Shown piece by piece: positions 46,901 through 59,795 of a stretch of 64,000 nucleotides of DNA. The notes under the pieces were generated by a model, which was given only the letters and a program-made list of their open reading frames with translations, had not been told where the DNA came from and searched no databases. Within the stretch, counting starts at the first letter, position 1. Each line of letters opens with the position of its first letter. The DNA comes from Parascedosporium putredinis. Its lineage: Eukaryota > Ascomycota > Sordariomycetes > Microascales > Microascaceae. The position numbers and the translations under genes are program-made. The stretch covers positions 1,550,001 to 1,614,000 of the forward strand of contig CASHTG010000016.1 of assembly GCA_949357655.1 (NCBI GenBank), in the 5' to 3' direction.

Positions 46901-49900
46901 CAATGAGAAAGACCAAGGCTGAGGAGGCAAAGGCAATAAGCGGAGTTGCCACACCCCACAGAAATAAACGCATGGTAGATGTTGACAAAGTTCAATTGTA
47001 TCAAGTGCCTAGAATACATGTGGCATATAGCAACATAGCTTTTATCAAGAGGGCAAGGAAGGCGCGGGACCTTGTTGTACACCAACCAAGGACATCTTTG
47101 ATGCAAAAGACCAGGCTACACGTGTGAATGAGGGTGTGGCGGAAGCGTGCGACTTCCCCTGCGTTTCTCCCGTCCCTGAGGGATCACGAGAATGTTCCAA
47201 GGAACTTCTGCTTTAACAATGGAGAGGAGGGATCCTCGACCTCCGAGCAGCGTCCCCTGATGCCTTGCAGCCTACGATTCACCAGGTTTCCGATCTGTAT
47301 CCAGACCAATATTCACTCCGCACTGGAATCAGGGTCGTGGAGTGTACCATTCAAGCTATTAATGGACAAAGAAGATAATGTCTCGAGGCTCATGGTCACA
47401 GGCCCTGAACCGGGACCTCAACTGAACTGGATCCGTGGATTTGAGAACGGAAGGGCTCACTTAGAAACCCGGCTCGGCTTCAAATATTCTGCCGGCCGTG
47501 ATCTGACACCCACTTCGGAGCGCTGGAAAAGCTTGAGCTTAGCAGATCCCGACACGGCGATGGCCTCTAGGATGTCGGAGGGGTGCCAGAATCAGCGACC
47601 GGGAAGTAAGAGCATCTTACGTTGGCTGGCTCGCGGTTTCCCAATGTGGTGGTACAAATGGTATAAATCGCCCTCGCAGCTGCCTCATCGAGCCCACCCC
47701 GACAGACACGGCATGAACAGCTCGATCCAGCATGTATTCTGTGCCGCGTCCCCTCGAATCCCAATCAATCAATATTGGCCACCGGTCCCTTCCTCCTAAA
47801 AGCAGGATGACGGTAGCTAGGCCGTCGTAAGAGTTGTCGGTTCGCTATTTCCCACCCACCCCACCCACCGAGTATAGATGGATATCACAAAGAGAAATTG
47901 CGAACGAGGTCATGTGAAATGGGGCGTTGAAATGGAGGATTGATGTCTTCGATCCCAAGAGCATCAGCTGAGCAAAGGATTGAGCTTGGGGGCTGGAAGC
48001 GGGTGGACGAAGCAAGGCCGAGACCCGCGGGTGGCCTTTGACGTGACCATTTGTGTGGAGGCTGCTGAGGACACAGTATTATAGTGTAGAGACTCATCAA
48101 TATTATGGTGGTACGGTCCTCAAACGGAATGCTATGGTTCGACTGGCCTTAGAGGGGTTGCAGTATCAGCTCAAAAGGAACTCTGAGGCGCCCATCAACT
48201 CACTGTGGGAGCCAAGAATCCGCCGTGGCCGATGGGTGGCCCCGCCCAAAACCAGAAACAGCCGTAACCGTCCCCCTTGACGCGGGATACTTCCCTGCCC
48301 TTCTCCGCTAGCAGAAGATGGGACCAATATTTTCAGTCCGCGTTGGAGATCTCAAGGGGAGGGGCGGCAGTTGAACAAGTGATGCTTAAGACGCCGAGAG
48401 GTATATTCAGTAGTGAATGCAGTAGCAACAGGATCGTAAGGGACCTGGTGGTGGCGAGTCGCTCGACAATGCGACGGCAAAGCAGGCCTCACCTCCTCCA
48501 ATGCGACACAAAAATACAAATACTTTGACGAGCTCAGGTATTGGCGAGCATTTTAAGCCACCTGCAGGCGGCTAAAGAGTGGCAGCTGGAGAGGCCATCA
48601 CTCCCTCCATGAGTGGCTCGCCGGATAGGGTGACCCGGATATGCAAACCCGAGAAGGGAGCAACACCTTCAAGGTCTGGTTACATGTCCCAACTACCCTC
48701 CCTCGGTTGATCAGGGACTCAACCGCGCCGCAGCCCGACTGGGAAAGGGGATGGATGGGAATGGGCGGGTGGACAAGCCAGTGTCTTTTGTGCAGAAGGG
48801 GCTAACGGAGCAGTAGGGTATCTAGGACAAAAGCGCGGGACTGTCGAAAGATACGCTGACGGTATAATTCGGATCCCTCCGTACCCCAACAGAGTCTAGT
48901 GGGGTAGTAGAGCTTCAACCAGTTTAACATTTGACCGTTCGCGTATATCACGGATGAGATGGGTCGACCCTATCTCGGCCAAAGAGTAACTCTGGTAAGC
49001 TACGGTTGACCTGCAGGAATACGGGAGGAATCGAGCAGCACACACTCGCGTGCTTGTGTGCATATTAGTTGCGATAATGGGGAGCAGCTATAGCCCTAGC
49101 GGGGAAAGCGAGGACACCGGGGCTGGCTCGTCTCTGATGGCCTCCAATGGCATCGGAAGACGGGGTAACTTGCCGTCTCAAGCAGCCGCACGCGCCAGAA
49201 GCTGGCACTGGGGGAGCGAGATTATTATCATTTTTGTTGCTGTTTTCTTGGGAATGAGGCTTTGCTTTGACCTGGAGATGGAGCATACTGAACCTGGGAG
49301 GGGAAAGTGTCTATTCGTCTTCGTTTAAACAATCGGGCCTGCTCAATTGATCCTGACCTCTTAATCCAGCCCACATATCGCCTGTCCATGCCCTCCTCAA
49401 CTTCAACGTCCATCGTGGCGCAATGGACGCACAAGCCTGTCAACTTCCCTCAACCTTGTTGGTTGATGGCCCGGGTTCCTTGCCCTCCGTCCGTCCTCTG
49501 CCTGGCTGGCCTTGTCGCGCGGGTGACATTGTTTTGCACCCTACGCTACGCTCCAGGCATTCCTAGCATGGATGGATTTGATGTAATGTTATCCGGCACA
49601 CACGCCAATTGGGCGCGCACAAGCAAGTGTACACCCCAGAGTCGAATTATGCTCCTTGTCGGTCGCACCGCGCCAGTTGGCCTGTCTGACCATCCCGCGC
49701 GCACAGTCCTGTTCCTCCAACAGAACTTGGCGCTCATTCAGGAGTCAGCGTTGGTTCTGGTGCTGGCGTTGGTGTTAGTGCCGGTGTTGGTGTTGGCCAA
49801 AGATGATGAATGATGAAAGACCCATTAAAGTCCTTGTGGGCCGGATTAACACACATCGGCGCTCGCCTCCAAGAAATCGTCATTTTGCAGGCCGTCAGCT

Positions 49901-52416
49901 TGAGGGCCTAAGAAAAACCCCGTCGCATCCACCCGCTGGCTCCCCCGCCTGTGTAATGCAAAGATACTCGAAAACCGTTACAACTTGCAAGGGAGACATG
50001 TGGTTATCCAAAATCAAAAGCAAGAGGTGGACACCCTTCAGGTTGCACGCGAAGTTTAAACTAATCCATCCTGGACCTGAATTTGATGCAGGTTGTTTGA
50101 TTCGGGCGCGCCGGACGAAAAGAAAGAAATCGAAAAGGAACAAAAAAAGAATACAACTCTGGAAGGTGCTAACATAACCGTTGTCTGAACAAGTCTGGTG
50201 CACCGGTGCGGGAGCACTGCATCTTCCCGCCTCTCATCCTACCGCAATCTTGCCTTGTCTGGTGGATGCGGGGTTCGGTTCTTGGGGTAATCAATGTTGA
50301 TGAAAAAAAGAATGATCCTTCTTTTAACCTTGTGGTCTGGAGTGCACATGCATGTGAGAGGCGGATAGAAAATGGAATTCTTCTGATTTGTTTTGGACCG
50401 GATTCGGATTTGCACTCCTCCACTCAGCTTCGTCCTTGTCCCTAAAATTTTCCGCTTTTGGGCTCTCTTTGTCCTATTTTCTCTCTCTCGTTGTTTCAAC
50501 ATGTCGCGTGGCCTCGGCATTTTTCCGAAGCATGCGTCTCGTTCTGGAAGAATCTTCTCTTCTTCTACTGGCACAGACATTCGGCGACGCTCTGGATTGA
50601 TGAGCGCAGGGACGGCGTCACAAATCGTCATCTGAAATCCTTTAGTCATCGAGGGTGGGCTCTTGGCCTGTTTTGGCACTAAGAAGAGGGCAGCAGGAGA
50701 AGGCCGACGGAATATTCTGGATGTGATTGATAGGCACTGATCTCTCATCTTTTGGGAATAGACTGAAACATTCCCTGTCCTTGATGCAACCCCGGTCCGC
50801 TTGCACATAAGATGTCACTTGAACTTGGAAGGAGGATGACCACTCTGAGGATTCGAGAAGGATGCGCCGCAAGGACGTGTCCTCAGACAGCCGGGGAAAG
50901 TCCACTGAGAGGCGATCCCATAAAAAGACAAAATTTTCTGCATCACTTCGATCGTAGGAGATACGCGGCACGGCCGACATTACAGGACATGACGAGTTGC
51001 GCTCTCTCGGTCGGCGGAAAACTAGCCTTGATGGTGGACGTTGAGCAGTCGGGTTACTGGTGACTAATAAGATGGCGGGAGGTCAAACCGCCAAGCTAAC
51101 GTTTGAACCTCGTCGTCAAGAGCTGGTCCTTGCTTCTTGTTCTCCGCCCAGCGGACAACCCCGAGCTATCCTGGTGTTGGAGGGAAAGGCCAGAGCTTTT
51201 GCGTTTCAACCCGGGCAAATCCAGGATCAGGGTGGTAAATAACCATCTAATCTCAGCCTCGAGGCCGCTTGGCCTGCACGAACGCTGCCCGCCGCCTCAT
51301 TCCGCTGGGCGCTTTCTCCCCTAGCCTGGTCGATCGATGGGCTCCATCAATGGGGGCAATGGGGGCAAAGGTCATAAGTTCCAAAGCTTGTAGATGGAGG
51401 GAAAACATTCGTAGTGCATGTGTTCTTTGCCATCAACTAGTCCTTTCGAGCATGCCACCAATTGCTTCTAAATTAAACCGAGCCACCATCTTCTTAACAA
51501 TGCATTCCGGCGCTACCAACGCCTATTTAAAGTAACAGAAGCTGCGTGAGGGCCACAAGATGGTGTACATCGATTCATGTCGCCTCTGAGAATGGGCTGT
51601 TCGGCTCAAAGCGCGGAAAGAGTGCCACCAGGGGGCGTTGACCTCGAAGCTGTGCCGACAAACGTGGCGTGCATACGTGGCGTTCTTCCGCCTCAGCGGG
51701 GCCTCGGATTGGATGGAGCAGACAAGGTCATCCGGCATGGGGACCCGCGCCTGGGCTGAAAGCTCAGGGCCTCTGACATTTCAAAGGTACAAGGGCCTGG
51801 GTGGAAGGCTAGCCACTAATGCCGAATGGCTCGACCTTGGCTGACCACTCGTCGCTGGGGTATCCCCAGAATATCAGTTGATCCGTGGCCGCGCCAGCGA
51901 GCCAATCCTAACCGTTGTCGCAGGCCTCTGGCTGAATGGAGGAGACACAACAACAGAAATGGGCTTTCGAAAGGCTCGCTCCTCACTGATCTCGAAGAAC
52001 CACCCACCCTCCGAAGAAAGAAAGAAAAGAAAGACATAATGAAAGGAAGAAGGATTGGTGGCTTGCAGACAGCCGTGCGTGTTTCTCTATGCTTCTCTTC
52101 CACATTGATGTGTTTCTTTTTTTTCTTGTTCTTTTTCCCCTCCCTTCTCCTTCCTTGTATTGTCACTGTCCCCCAGATGAGCAAGGTTTTCCATCCTTCG
52201 ATAGGTTGGTTGGTCTTGGCGTCAGTCAGCAGAGAAAGTGTCCACAACAATAACAGAGAAGTGCTGTTATAGATCCCACAGGAGCAAGGAGCCGTCCCTG
52301 ACCTTGCCAACCCGTTCAGCCGTTTTCTGCCATCTCTCGGGAGGAAGGGGTCAAAGGAAGAGATCTAGAAAGGATGATGAAAAAGAAGGATGTGCGGTTC
52401 CTATTTGCCTGCGTCT

Positions 52417-52442
52417 CCCAAATCCTACGGTTAGGATTTGGG
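52417..52442. repeat. Perfect 11-bp inverted repeat with 4-nt loop
   Basis: CCCAAATCCTA (52417-52427), loop CGGT (52428-52431), TAGGATTTGGG (52432-52442). The arms are perfectly complementary. It has no T-tract and no adjacent gene, so a bacterial-type terminator is not meant; a stem in a transcript or a dyad protein-binding site are the options. Confidence 0.75.
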
Positions 52443-54161
52443 TTTCAACACCTCAACTAAGACTTTAATGGAACCTTGATTTGCTTGAAATGAAAATAGG
52501 CCAAGCCGACCTGGCGTCGTCCGCTTCCGACTCTTCGTGTCAGTTAAGGTATTGATTGGCTGTCATGAGAACCTAGGATTTCTAGATCTGGGAAAGCTTT
52601 TTGCACTAACCCCTGTGCGACAGTGGCGGCTTGCTCTACCGAGGTAGAAAACGCCTCTTTTAGATTTTAGAGATGGCTGCATTGGACGGACGCTGGACAT
52701 TACCTCGAATGAATGTCGTGTAATACCGAGACCGGCCATGAGTGATCCAGCGATGATACCTTTGAGCGATGGCGCTCGCTGTTCCTTGCATCGTGCCTTG
52801 TCGATGCTCAGCATTAACGGAGTGTCACCTCCCCGGCCCCTCCCATCATATCACTGTTTCGTCATCTCCCAACAACACGCACATGCGCAGACACACACAT
52901 CGACATGGGCAGGAATAGATATGGAGGAGGAGGGCAGTTAGATCTGCCTCGCCAGACAAGGCGTGCATATCATCTCATCTCCCTTCATCTCATCTCTAAA
53001 CTCATGTTGCTCCCGAATCGTGAGTTCATGCCAAATTTGATGCGGCCATCCTAAAAAGCTTGGAATTAAAAACAAAAAGCAAAATCAAAAGGAAGCGAGA
53101 AGCTCCGGCATGACGGTTGTCGGTTAACCCTGTTGGACAATGCGGGGGAGAGAACAGACTCATTCTCATCGTCGCTCGCTACCTTGAATTGGAACTCCTT
53201 CGCCGTAGAAATTATAATATGTCCCATGTTATTAATAAGAGAGAAGAGGAAAAAGGAAAACAGGTCCAAAAACGGACATTGAAGGAGTCGGGGTCAGAGT
53301 GCGCCATCGATGCACGAAATGGCCAGGCCTTTTGGCCGTAGCCGTGGCCGTGGCCGTTGCATCTGATGTTATGTTTAGCTCACATCTCGCTCCCATACAA
53401 CAATCTCAATGTAAATACGAGCCGATGAGAGCGGGAGCTCCAACTCTTGCCGGAGTGCTTCAAAAGGGACCATTTTCCATATGCCTTAATTTGCAATCTA
53501 TTAATTGCCCACCCTTTAGGGGTCTGGCCGCATTCACTGGAACCGAGCGGGAAATCAACATAAATTTAAGTCCCACCGGAGGGACTGATGACTTTGCACG
53601 CTGACCTGGTTGAATGGACCGGATTGATGCTCGAAAGGCTATCTCGGTTGGCGTGTTTTAGCGACTGAATATCTCCGCAATCAATTCACTTTGGGCCGCT
53701 CAGGAAACTGCACATCCACACGCATCCCTACTTGTATTTCCTCCATGGCTATGAGCCGCAATACATCATGCGTGTATCAAATTTGAATAGTCGAAATAAA
53801 ATCTCGGGATGGGGCCGGAAGCTGTCACATGCAGGATTGAACAAAATGGCATGACTGACAGCGACAACACCTAATACCTGCCCATCTCCAGGGGAGGGAG
53901 GGGAGGGTCTCTCTCTCAAAGGTGCACAACTCACAGCTTTGGAATGTGGAAAGCTACCCAGCTACCCACCTAACACTATGAACCCTTGTTGCCGCCAAAG
54001 CTCGAGGTTTGTTGTGCACCCCGAGCGGGCAGGACAATTCTCCGGAGTACTTGTGATGAAACTACAAGTATAAGGAAGTGGAGGAAACCTGCCAGTGTTG
54101 TTGAATAGCCCAATTCCATCAGGGTAATATGCTAATACCAAGCTCTCCACAACACGTTACA

Positions 54162-54263
54162 TCATTGATCAACGGTTCTGAGCAGGCGGTCTCCCCTCCC
54201 TGGCCAGCCAACATGGTTCATTCTCTCACGGGAAAGTGCTTCATTGATCAACGGTATTGAGCA
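54162..54263. repeat. Pair of 23-bp direct repeats 79 bp apart
   Basis: Copies at 54162-54184 and 54241-54263 share the identical core TCATTGATCAACGGT and match at 21 of 23 positions. Flanking sequence is not similar, so this is not a simple tandem duplication. Confidence 0.7.
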
Positions 54264-57020
54264 CGTCACTTGTATTCCCAAGATGACCACATCTTTAAGA
54301 GCGAGAGATGGAGAAGGGTGAGCAAGTCGCAAAGGGCAGAAAAAGTGACGAGCGCTCAAAGCCTGCCCTTCGTGGGGTGGCGGTCAACAGCCGGGCCAGG
54401 TATCCACATCGAATGCCAAGCACATACTCCCTAGTACCTGCTTAGTTAAGGTACATGCACTGTAACCAGACCTCAAGGAGACGGCAGCAAGGAAAATACT
54501 TGTACTCGCTCTCTCGTTTCGTTCATATTCCCAATTGGGTCTGGGGACATTCCATGTGACGCAGAAGAAGCTTCCATCCCCCTCGAGCCCATCGCTGAAC
54601 GGGGGAGGGCCTGTTCATGCCGCGCACAGACAACCTCATCGGCCAACTCCCAGTGCGTGCCCTTTTTGTTAACATGAGCAAGTACCCCCTCCCGTCGTCT
54701 CCGAAGCTTGGACTTGGTGTTTGAGGGAGAAGATCTGATGATGAGGAAATGAAGGCTAGTAACATGCGCGAAGCGACGCCTTTTGTCGATGATCCGAGGT
54801 GTTGTTCTGAGCAAGGCATCCGAGGAAGGCGACGTTGGTGGCGAACGGGTCTGAAATCATCACGTTTGTCAACAGTCAACAGGCTGGGTGCCTAATTGCC
54901 ATTTCTTTCTCAAGAGTGCGTCCTTGACTCTAAGATCCTCGATGCCCTTCAATCACGGCAAGAAGTAGCCGGTATTTTGGTGCGCACTTCCTAACCCGAG
55001 ATGATAGCAAAGGAGAAAAAGCTAGCAGTCATAGGAAGACGTCGCCCTCCTGCATTATGCATTGGCTGGAGAAGCGGTTGGGGATGTATTGTTCGATGGA
55101 AATATGCCCAGCTCGCGCGGTCGTTTTCGCGTCGTCTTAGCGTCGTCTTGACGGGCGCGATAGGTAAATCGCTTCAGCGTTGAAGGTACTCGCCCGCTTA
55201 ATTTCCCGCAAGGGTACTTAGGATGCAGAGGAAGTGGCATGAAGATGCGATCCTGGATTGATCAATGTCGCTGAAGCGGAGGGAGGTCCCCACTCAGGGC
55301 GAAAGAGCCGGTCGAAGAGTTTAGTGCCTCCCTCCAAGTCGCATGTACTCTGTCCGTGGCGGCCAGGAGTACGACCCACACTAAGGGACCTCGTCGCTCT
55401 TCATAGGGTGACAGGTTTACGCGAGCCGTGTGGTTCTTTCTTCATCACGGCTGGCACAAGCAAATTGGAACTAGTTTGGGGCAAGGCCCAATGAGAGGTA
55501 GCCTTTCTGTCGGCCGCCTTCCGGATAATTGAGGTTGAGATCGTGAGAGGAAATCACCCCCTTACCTTGCTCCCCCAAAGCAGATAGGTAAAACAGTGAA
55601 CGAAATAAAAACGCGGATAAATCTTATATCCATGTCGGGCGGCCTCGAGGCGGAACTGGTGGGCGAGATTGCCGGGATTTCCTTGCCTCTGGGATGCTCA
55701 GGCGAGGAGAAAAACCGAGCCTGCGATTTTTCTTCGACCTGGACTTTTCAAACTTTGGAACCGCTCGCTTGACAGACTCTTGGGATAACAGAAATCCAGC
55801 TAGAAGGCGCAGCGATATTATTGCCCTGCTGTACAACCCGGTACATCGCCGCCAATCCACCGCTCCCATCAAGGGATTGAAAGGAGGAATAGAAGAAAGT
55901 CTTGGGAGTGGGAGGAAGGAGAGGCATAGATACAGGTCGAGCTGTGTTGTATCGAGGCGGGCGCTTGGGCATCTCGCTCTGGGGGGTTTTCTTCGATACT
56001 TGACCATTATTTGCCTCCTTCTCCCATTGCTCCATTGCTCTTTCTCCACCTAAATTTGATAGAGTGGGCTCCAGTCGCTACTCTGGGGGTGATCCCGTCT
56101 TTCTGTGCCAAAGGCCGATAGGCGAGTGCAAGGTAACATTTGAACAGACTTGTAGCCTAGCACAGTGACTTCAATGTTCTCGCGAGGTAAATTTGTACAA
56201 ATATTCCATAGAGGTCCATGGGCAAATGCGACACAATTGCTCTATTAAGAGCAACAAGACAACTTTCGTCAGCACTCGACGCGTTGCCAAGTGTGAGCGG
56301 TCTTGTCACTTCGTCGATCCCGCTAAGAACTTTGAGCATGCAGGCTGACGGTGCTCTTGCGCTGATTTTTATTTATTTATTTAGTCCCGCCGCGTATGCT
56401 AGTGCTCCTCAGACAATGATCTCCCCATGCCCCCGTGTTTTCTTCCGGGCGAGGGCCGATTTTTGTCTCATCTTGCACACCCTCGATGAGTGGCAGGGCA
56501 AGCCTCGTGGGTGGCTCCCGGCTGGAACGGAGACCCGACGCCGAGAAGTACTAGTACAAAAGTCGTGGTTGTTTGAAATCCGCAGTCATGTGCATAAGAC
56601 CCGTACCTATACTTCATGACAACCTCTTTGCGCATCAAGTGCGCGAAGTCCTTGTGGTACCCCCATCCCTCCTTTGCCACTTCCCCTTGGCCCCCTGAGT
56701 CTCAAGGCGAAGAACCATTTACAACACTCTCAACCTCGCTTGGGTCGTTACCTCCTGCGTGTACCCCCAGGACAACGGCGAGTTAAAACCTGCCATGGTG
56801 ACTTGGATGGGAAGGAAGCTGGGGGTGAGAACTGCCGGAGCTTGTAAGAGGACCTCCCTCCTCACTTGGATTATTCGGCTGGGCCAAGTCATAAAATGGG
56901 CACAAGTGAACAAGACGAGCTTGATGTTCAAGTCTTTGGAGGGGCCACCGACAATGATTTGAATAATTTGATAGGGGGTTTCTCTCCTCACCAATGAATT
57001 GTAGCCTAGATTAGGTCTCT

Positions 57021-57055
57021 ATGCGAGCTTCAATGCGAGCTTCAATGCGAACTCA
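57021..57055. repeat. 12-bp tandem repeat, about 2.9 copies
   Basis: ATGCGAGCTTCA at 57021-57032 and 57033-57044, with a diverged partial third copy at 57045-57055. Confidence 0.8.
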
Positions 57056-58499
57056 ATTCAGCGCAGCGTGGAGTCGAGCATGACCGAAGCTAGCTCAGGC
57101 ACTTTTTCTATGTGGAGCCATCATCTTCTCCCTCGAAATCAACCGTGCGCCATCGCCCATGGCGGTATACGCTCGGATCTCAAAGGGCTTTCTCGTTTTC
57201 ACCACATTGCTCTTGATCGGATGAATCTGGTCCCCATGTCCGAACTGCTGTTTTTTTTCTTGCTAGTCTGCCCATGAGCCGAGGGGCACTTCCTTCAGCT
57301 AAACTTAGGCTTACTATCAAGCCGCTTGATGCCATGCCATGACAACCTTTTCCGCCTATCTCTTCGCTCAGTTTTCTCAGTTGCGAGTCCTGCCCGCATC
57401 CTTCACTGGTCCCGTCGGATTGCTACCTTGTTCTATTATTCCAACTCCACATTGACCTCTGGGCCGCTCAACGCTAGTACGACGTCAATAGTCCTACTCA
57501 GCTCCCTTAAAAGGTCTATTATACTTCGTTTTCTTTCTTCTTACGATGGTGAGTGCATGTGCGGCCACCCCGAGCAGAGGGGCGGACTTTCCATTACATA
57601 GCACCATCCGTCCGGGCCGTCCTTCAGGATATGACCAGGGATGGGAGAGTGGAAGGCCAGCCGTGTGTACCGAAGGGCATCCTTTGTTGTTGTCTGTCCA
57701 GGGCGCTGTCAGGATCGACAGATTCGTCCCTAGCTTCGCGGCCTTGCTGGTGTCCATCGTCACAGCATGCACCTTCCTCATGCCCGTCTTGGCCCATAGA
57801 GCGCAGGTGCATGGTCTCGACTCTGTGATCTTGTGCATCACTATTTGCCTGTCCTCCAGTTCCAAGCATCAGATGGAGAATGGCGATTGTGTGAGAGACA
57901 GGGGTCACCGGTTCGTCTGACCCTCAGACTGCAACCTTATCAGACAGCCAACCCATCACCTCGAAGCTGAGGGCTCGACCGATGCTGTCTTGCGTACCGT
58001 GATGCCTACGTGCTTCCTAGTCGCGCAAGCTCTTATTACGCCATCTCGACGCCTTTCAACTTGCGCGATCTCGACCAGAGAAATCTTGAGGCTCCTGGCA
58101 AAGCTAAATGGGGAATACCAGGCACCATTGGTCTTGGTCAAGAACCCTGGCTTTCTCGAACCGAAGAGAGTCACCCGGACGGGTAAATAGGCGCATATTC
58201 GGGATCAAACAAATCTTCGTCGCCTACTTTCCTGAGCCTCACGTTCGGCTCTAACATTTCCGGGGTTTCTGCTTCCTGAATAGTGGCCTGCGTCGAGGCC
58301 GGCATCTCAAGTCCAGGAAATCTCTGTTGAGTTCCTTAACGACCCCTCTTAACAGGCAAGCCCCAGTCTCAGATGCTGCTGGGCTTCAGGCCTTGCCGCC
58401 GATCTGGCTCTCGTGCTCAATCATCTGTTCCCTGCTTTTCTGACTGGAAGCAAGCCCTCCGATCGATCATCCCTCTTGTGAAAATCGCTCCCTTTGACG

Positions 58500-59795
58500 C
58501 CGGAGGAGAAGAATGTACAAGTCAAAATCATTGACACCCCCCTCCTTCTACCTCGACTGGTGCCACCCGCATCCACACCCCACCCCCGACCCATGCTCCT
58601 TCAACCCCCCTTCCTCCCTCCTTCTCTCCCCCGGCCCCTTCCATTCGAGAGACTACTATCGTTCACCCCCTTCCGTGTCCGTGTACTTCTGGCCATCCTG
58701 GTCATGTACACTATTGTGCCGAGTACCTTGCCATATGGCATCCCCTGCGCACTCCTCAGGCCAGCTTCCGTAATGTGTGCTGTCTGCACTCTCCTGCACT
58801 GCATCCTCAACCTTCTCAACCCAGGTACAATGGTGGGCATCCATCTTACGCTAACTACCCCGTATAAGACGTTCTGATTATTGGCCTGCAATCCTCGTTG
58901 GGCTGTCCCTTCCTTTTCATTCTCTGCCGTCTCTCTCTCACACACGCCTCGCCTGAGAACCAGAGTCTCTCTTTTGTCCAGCAACGACGGATGGCCATCT
59001 ATTCTCCGTGCACATCCTGGTTAGTAACTGCGACAGGCGGAGTGCACCTTTCCTCTCCCGCCCCTTCTCCCTCGCTACCCTTTAGTGTACACCTTTCGCA
59101 CGCCACCCCTCCCCTAGGCCGGTAGACAATCTGCTCTTATATCCAGCCCCAATCCCGCGTTTTGCCTTGCTCATCACCACGTCTCAGACACGGCATTAGC
59201 TATAACATCCCCAAGACCTCGTCCTCGTACCTCTTCTTTCCCTTCTCCATCCCCAACTCCCATACCACAAAAGTCACCGTCTGGACTTTACTACTTGACC
59301 CTCTTATGAAACCCGGTTCCCTTTTCTCCAACGTTGCTGTCCAAGAGGGGTAGCGAAACATCGACTCCCAGCATTACAAGAACCAGGGACTCCCCACACT
59401 TAACCCAGTACTTCCTCTCTCTTGGGTCCTCTCAATCCAACTTCCTACTGATCTTCGATTCGAGAGATCTCGCTCAGCTCAACACCAAGAAGTCTAAAAG
59501 AAGGCCACTACCCCAAGGGTCTTGCTCCCTTCTTCTCCTCTTTCTTTGGCATCTCGCCTCAAACATCATTACCTTCCCTTCCTCTTCCTTCACCTGCGCT
59601 AGACAAACTCTACGACAGCCAACCTTTGTCTTTCCCTTGCATCTCAAGAGCTTGCACTGCCAACGTCAACTCTCTCTTGCAAGAGGAGCTTCTCTCTTGC
59701 CTCAAGTAGATCCGTCGACTTGACGGACACAGATCCAAACCTATCTCTCCCACGTCGGCCCTGAAGTGCCATCAACCCTTCAGCCCGCCAGGCTC
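58500..59795 (+). promoter_or_regulatory. velC: Pyrimidine-rich promoter and leader region of velC
   Basis: About 1.3 kb strongly biased to C and T on the plus strand up to the ATG at 59796. CT-rich DNA near transcription starts is common in fungal genes, and a leader of several hundred nt is likely. No clear TATA box was placed. Confidence 0.45.

Larger units (their letters stand above)
32850..59795. other. About 27 kb without recognisable genes (gene desert upstream of velC)
   Basis: Read on both strands, this interval shows many overlapping short open frames but none with a known domain, gene-like composition or a plausible exon chain. The longest are 222 aa (34826-35494), 223 aa (47128-47799) and 201 aa (39721-40326). 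Genes elsewhere in the window stay recognisable despite single-base errors, so errors alone should not hide kilobase-scale genes here. The tract holds microsatellites (33914-33942, 43576-43656, 43930-43955), an AT-rich block (39601-39690), T- or purine-rich strands (45160-45240, 38190-38260), an 11-bp hairpin (52417-52442) and short direct repeats (54162, 57021). No tRNA-like A/B box pair, terminal inverted repeat or transposase was seen. It may contain regulatory DNA or noncoding transcripts; that is inference. Confidence 0.6.

Noticed and set aside
47128..47799. 223-aa open frame (+)
   Set aside because: Trp- and Arg-rich without a recognisable family; looks like chance openness at moderate GC.
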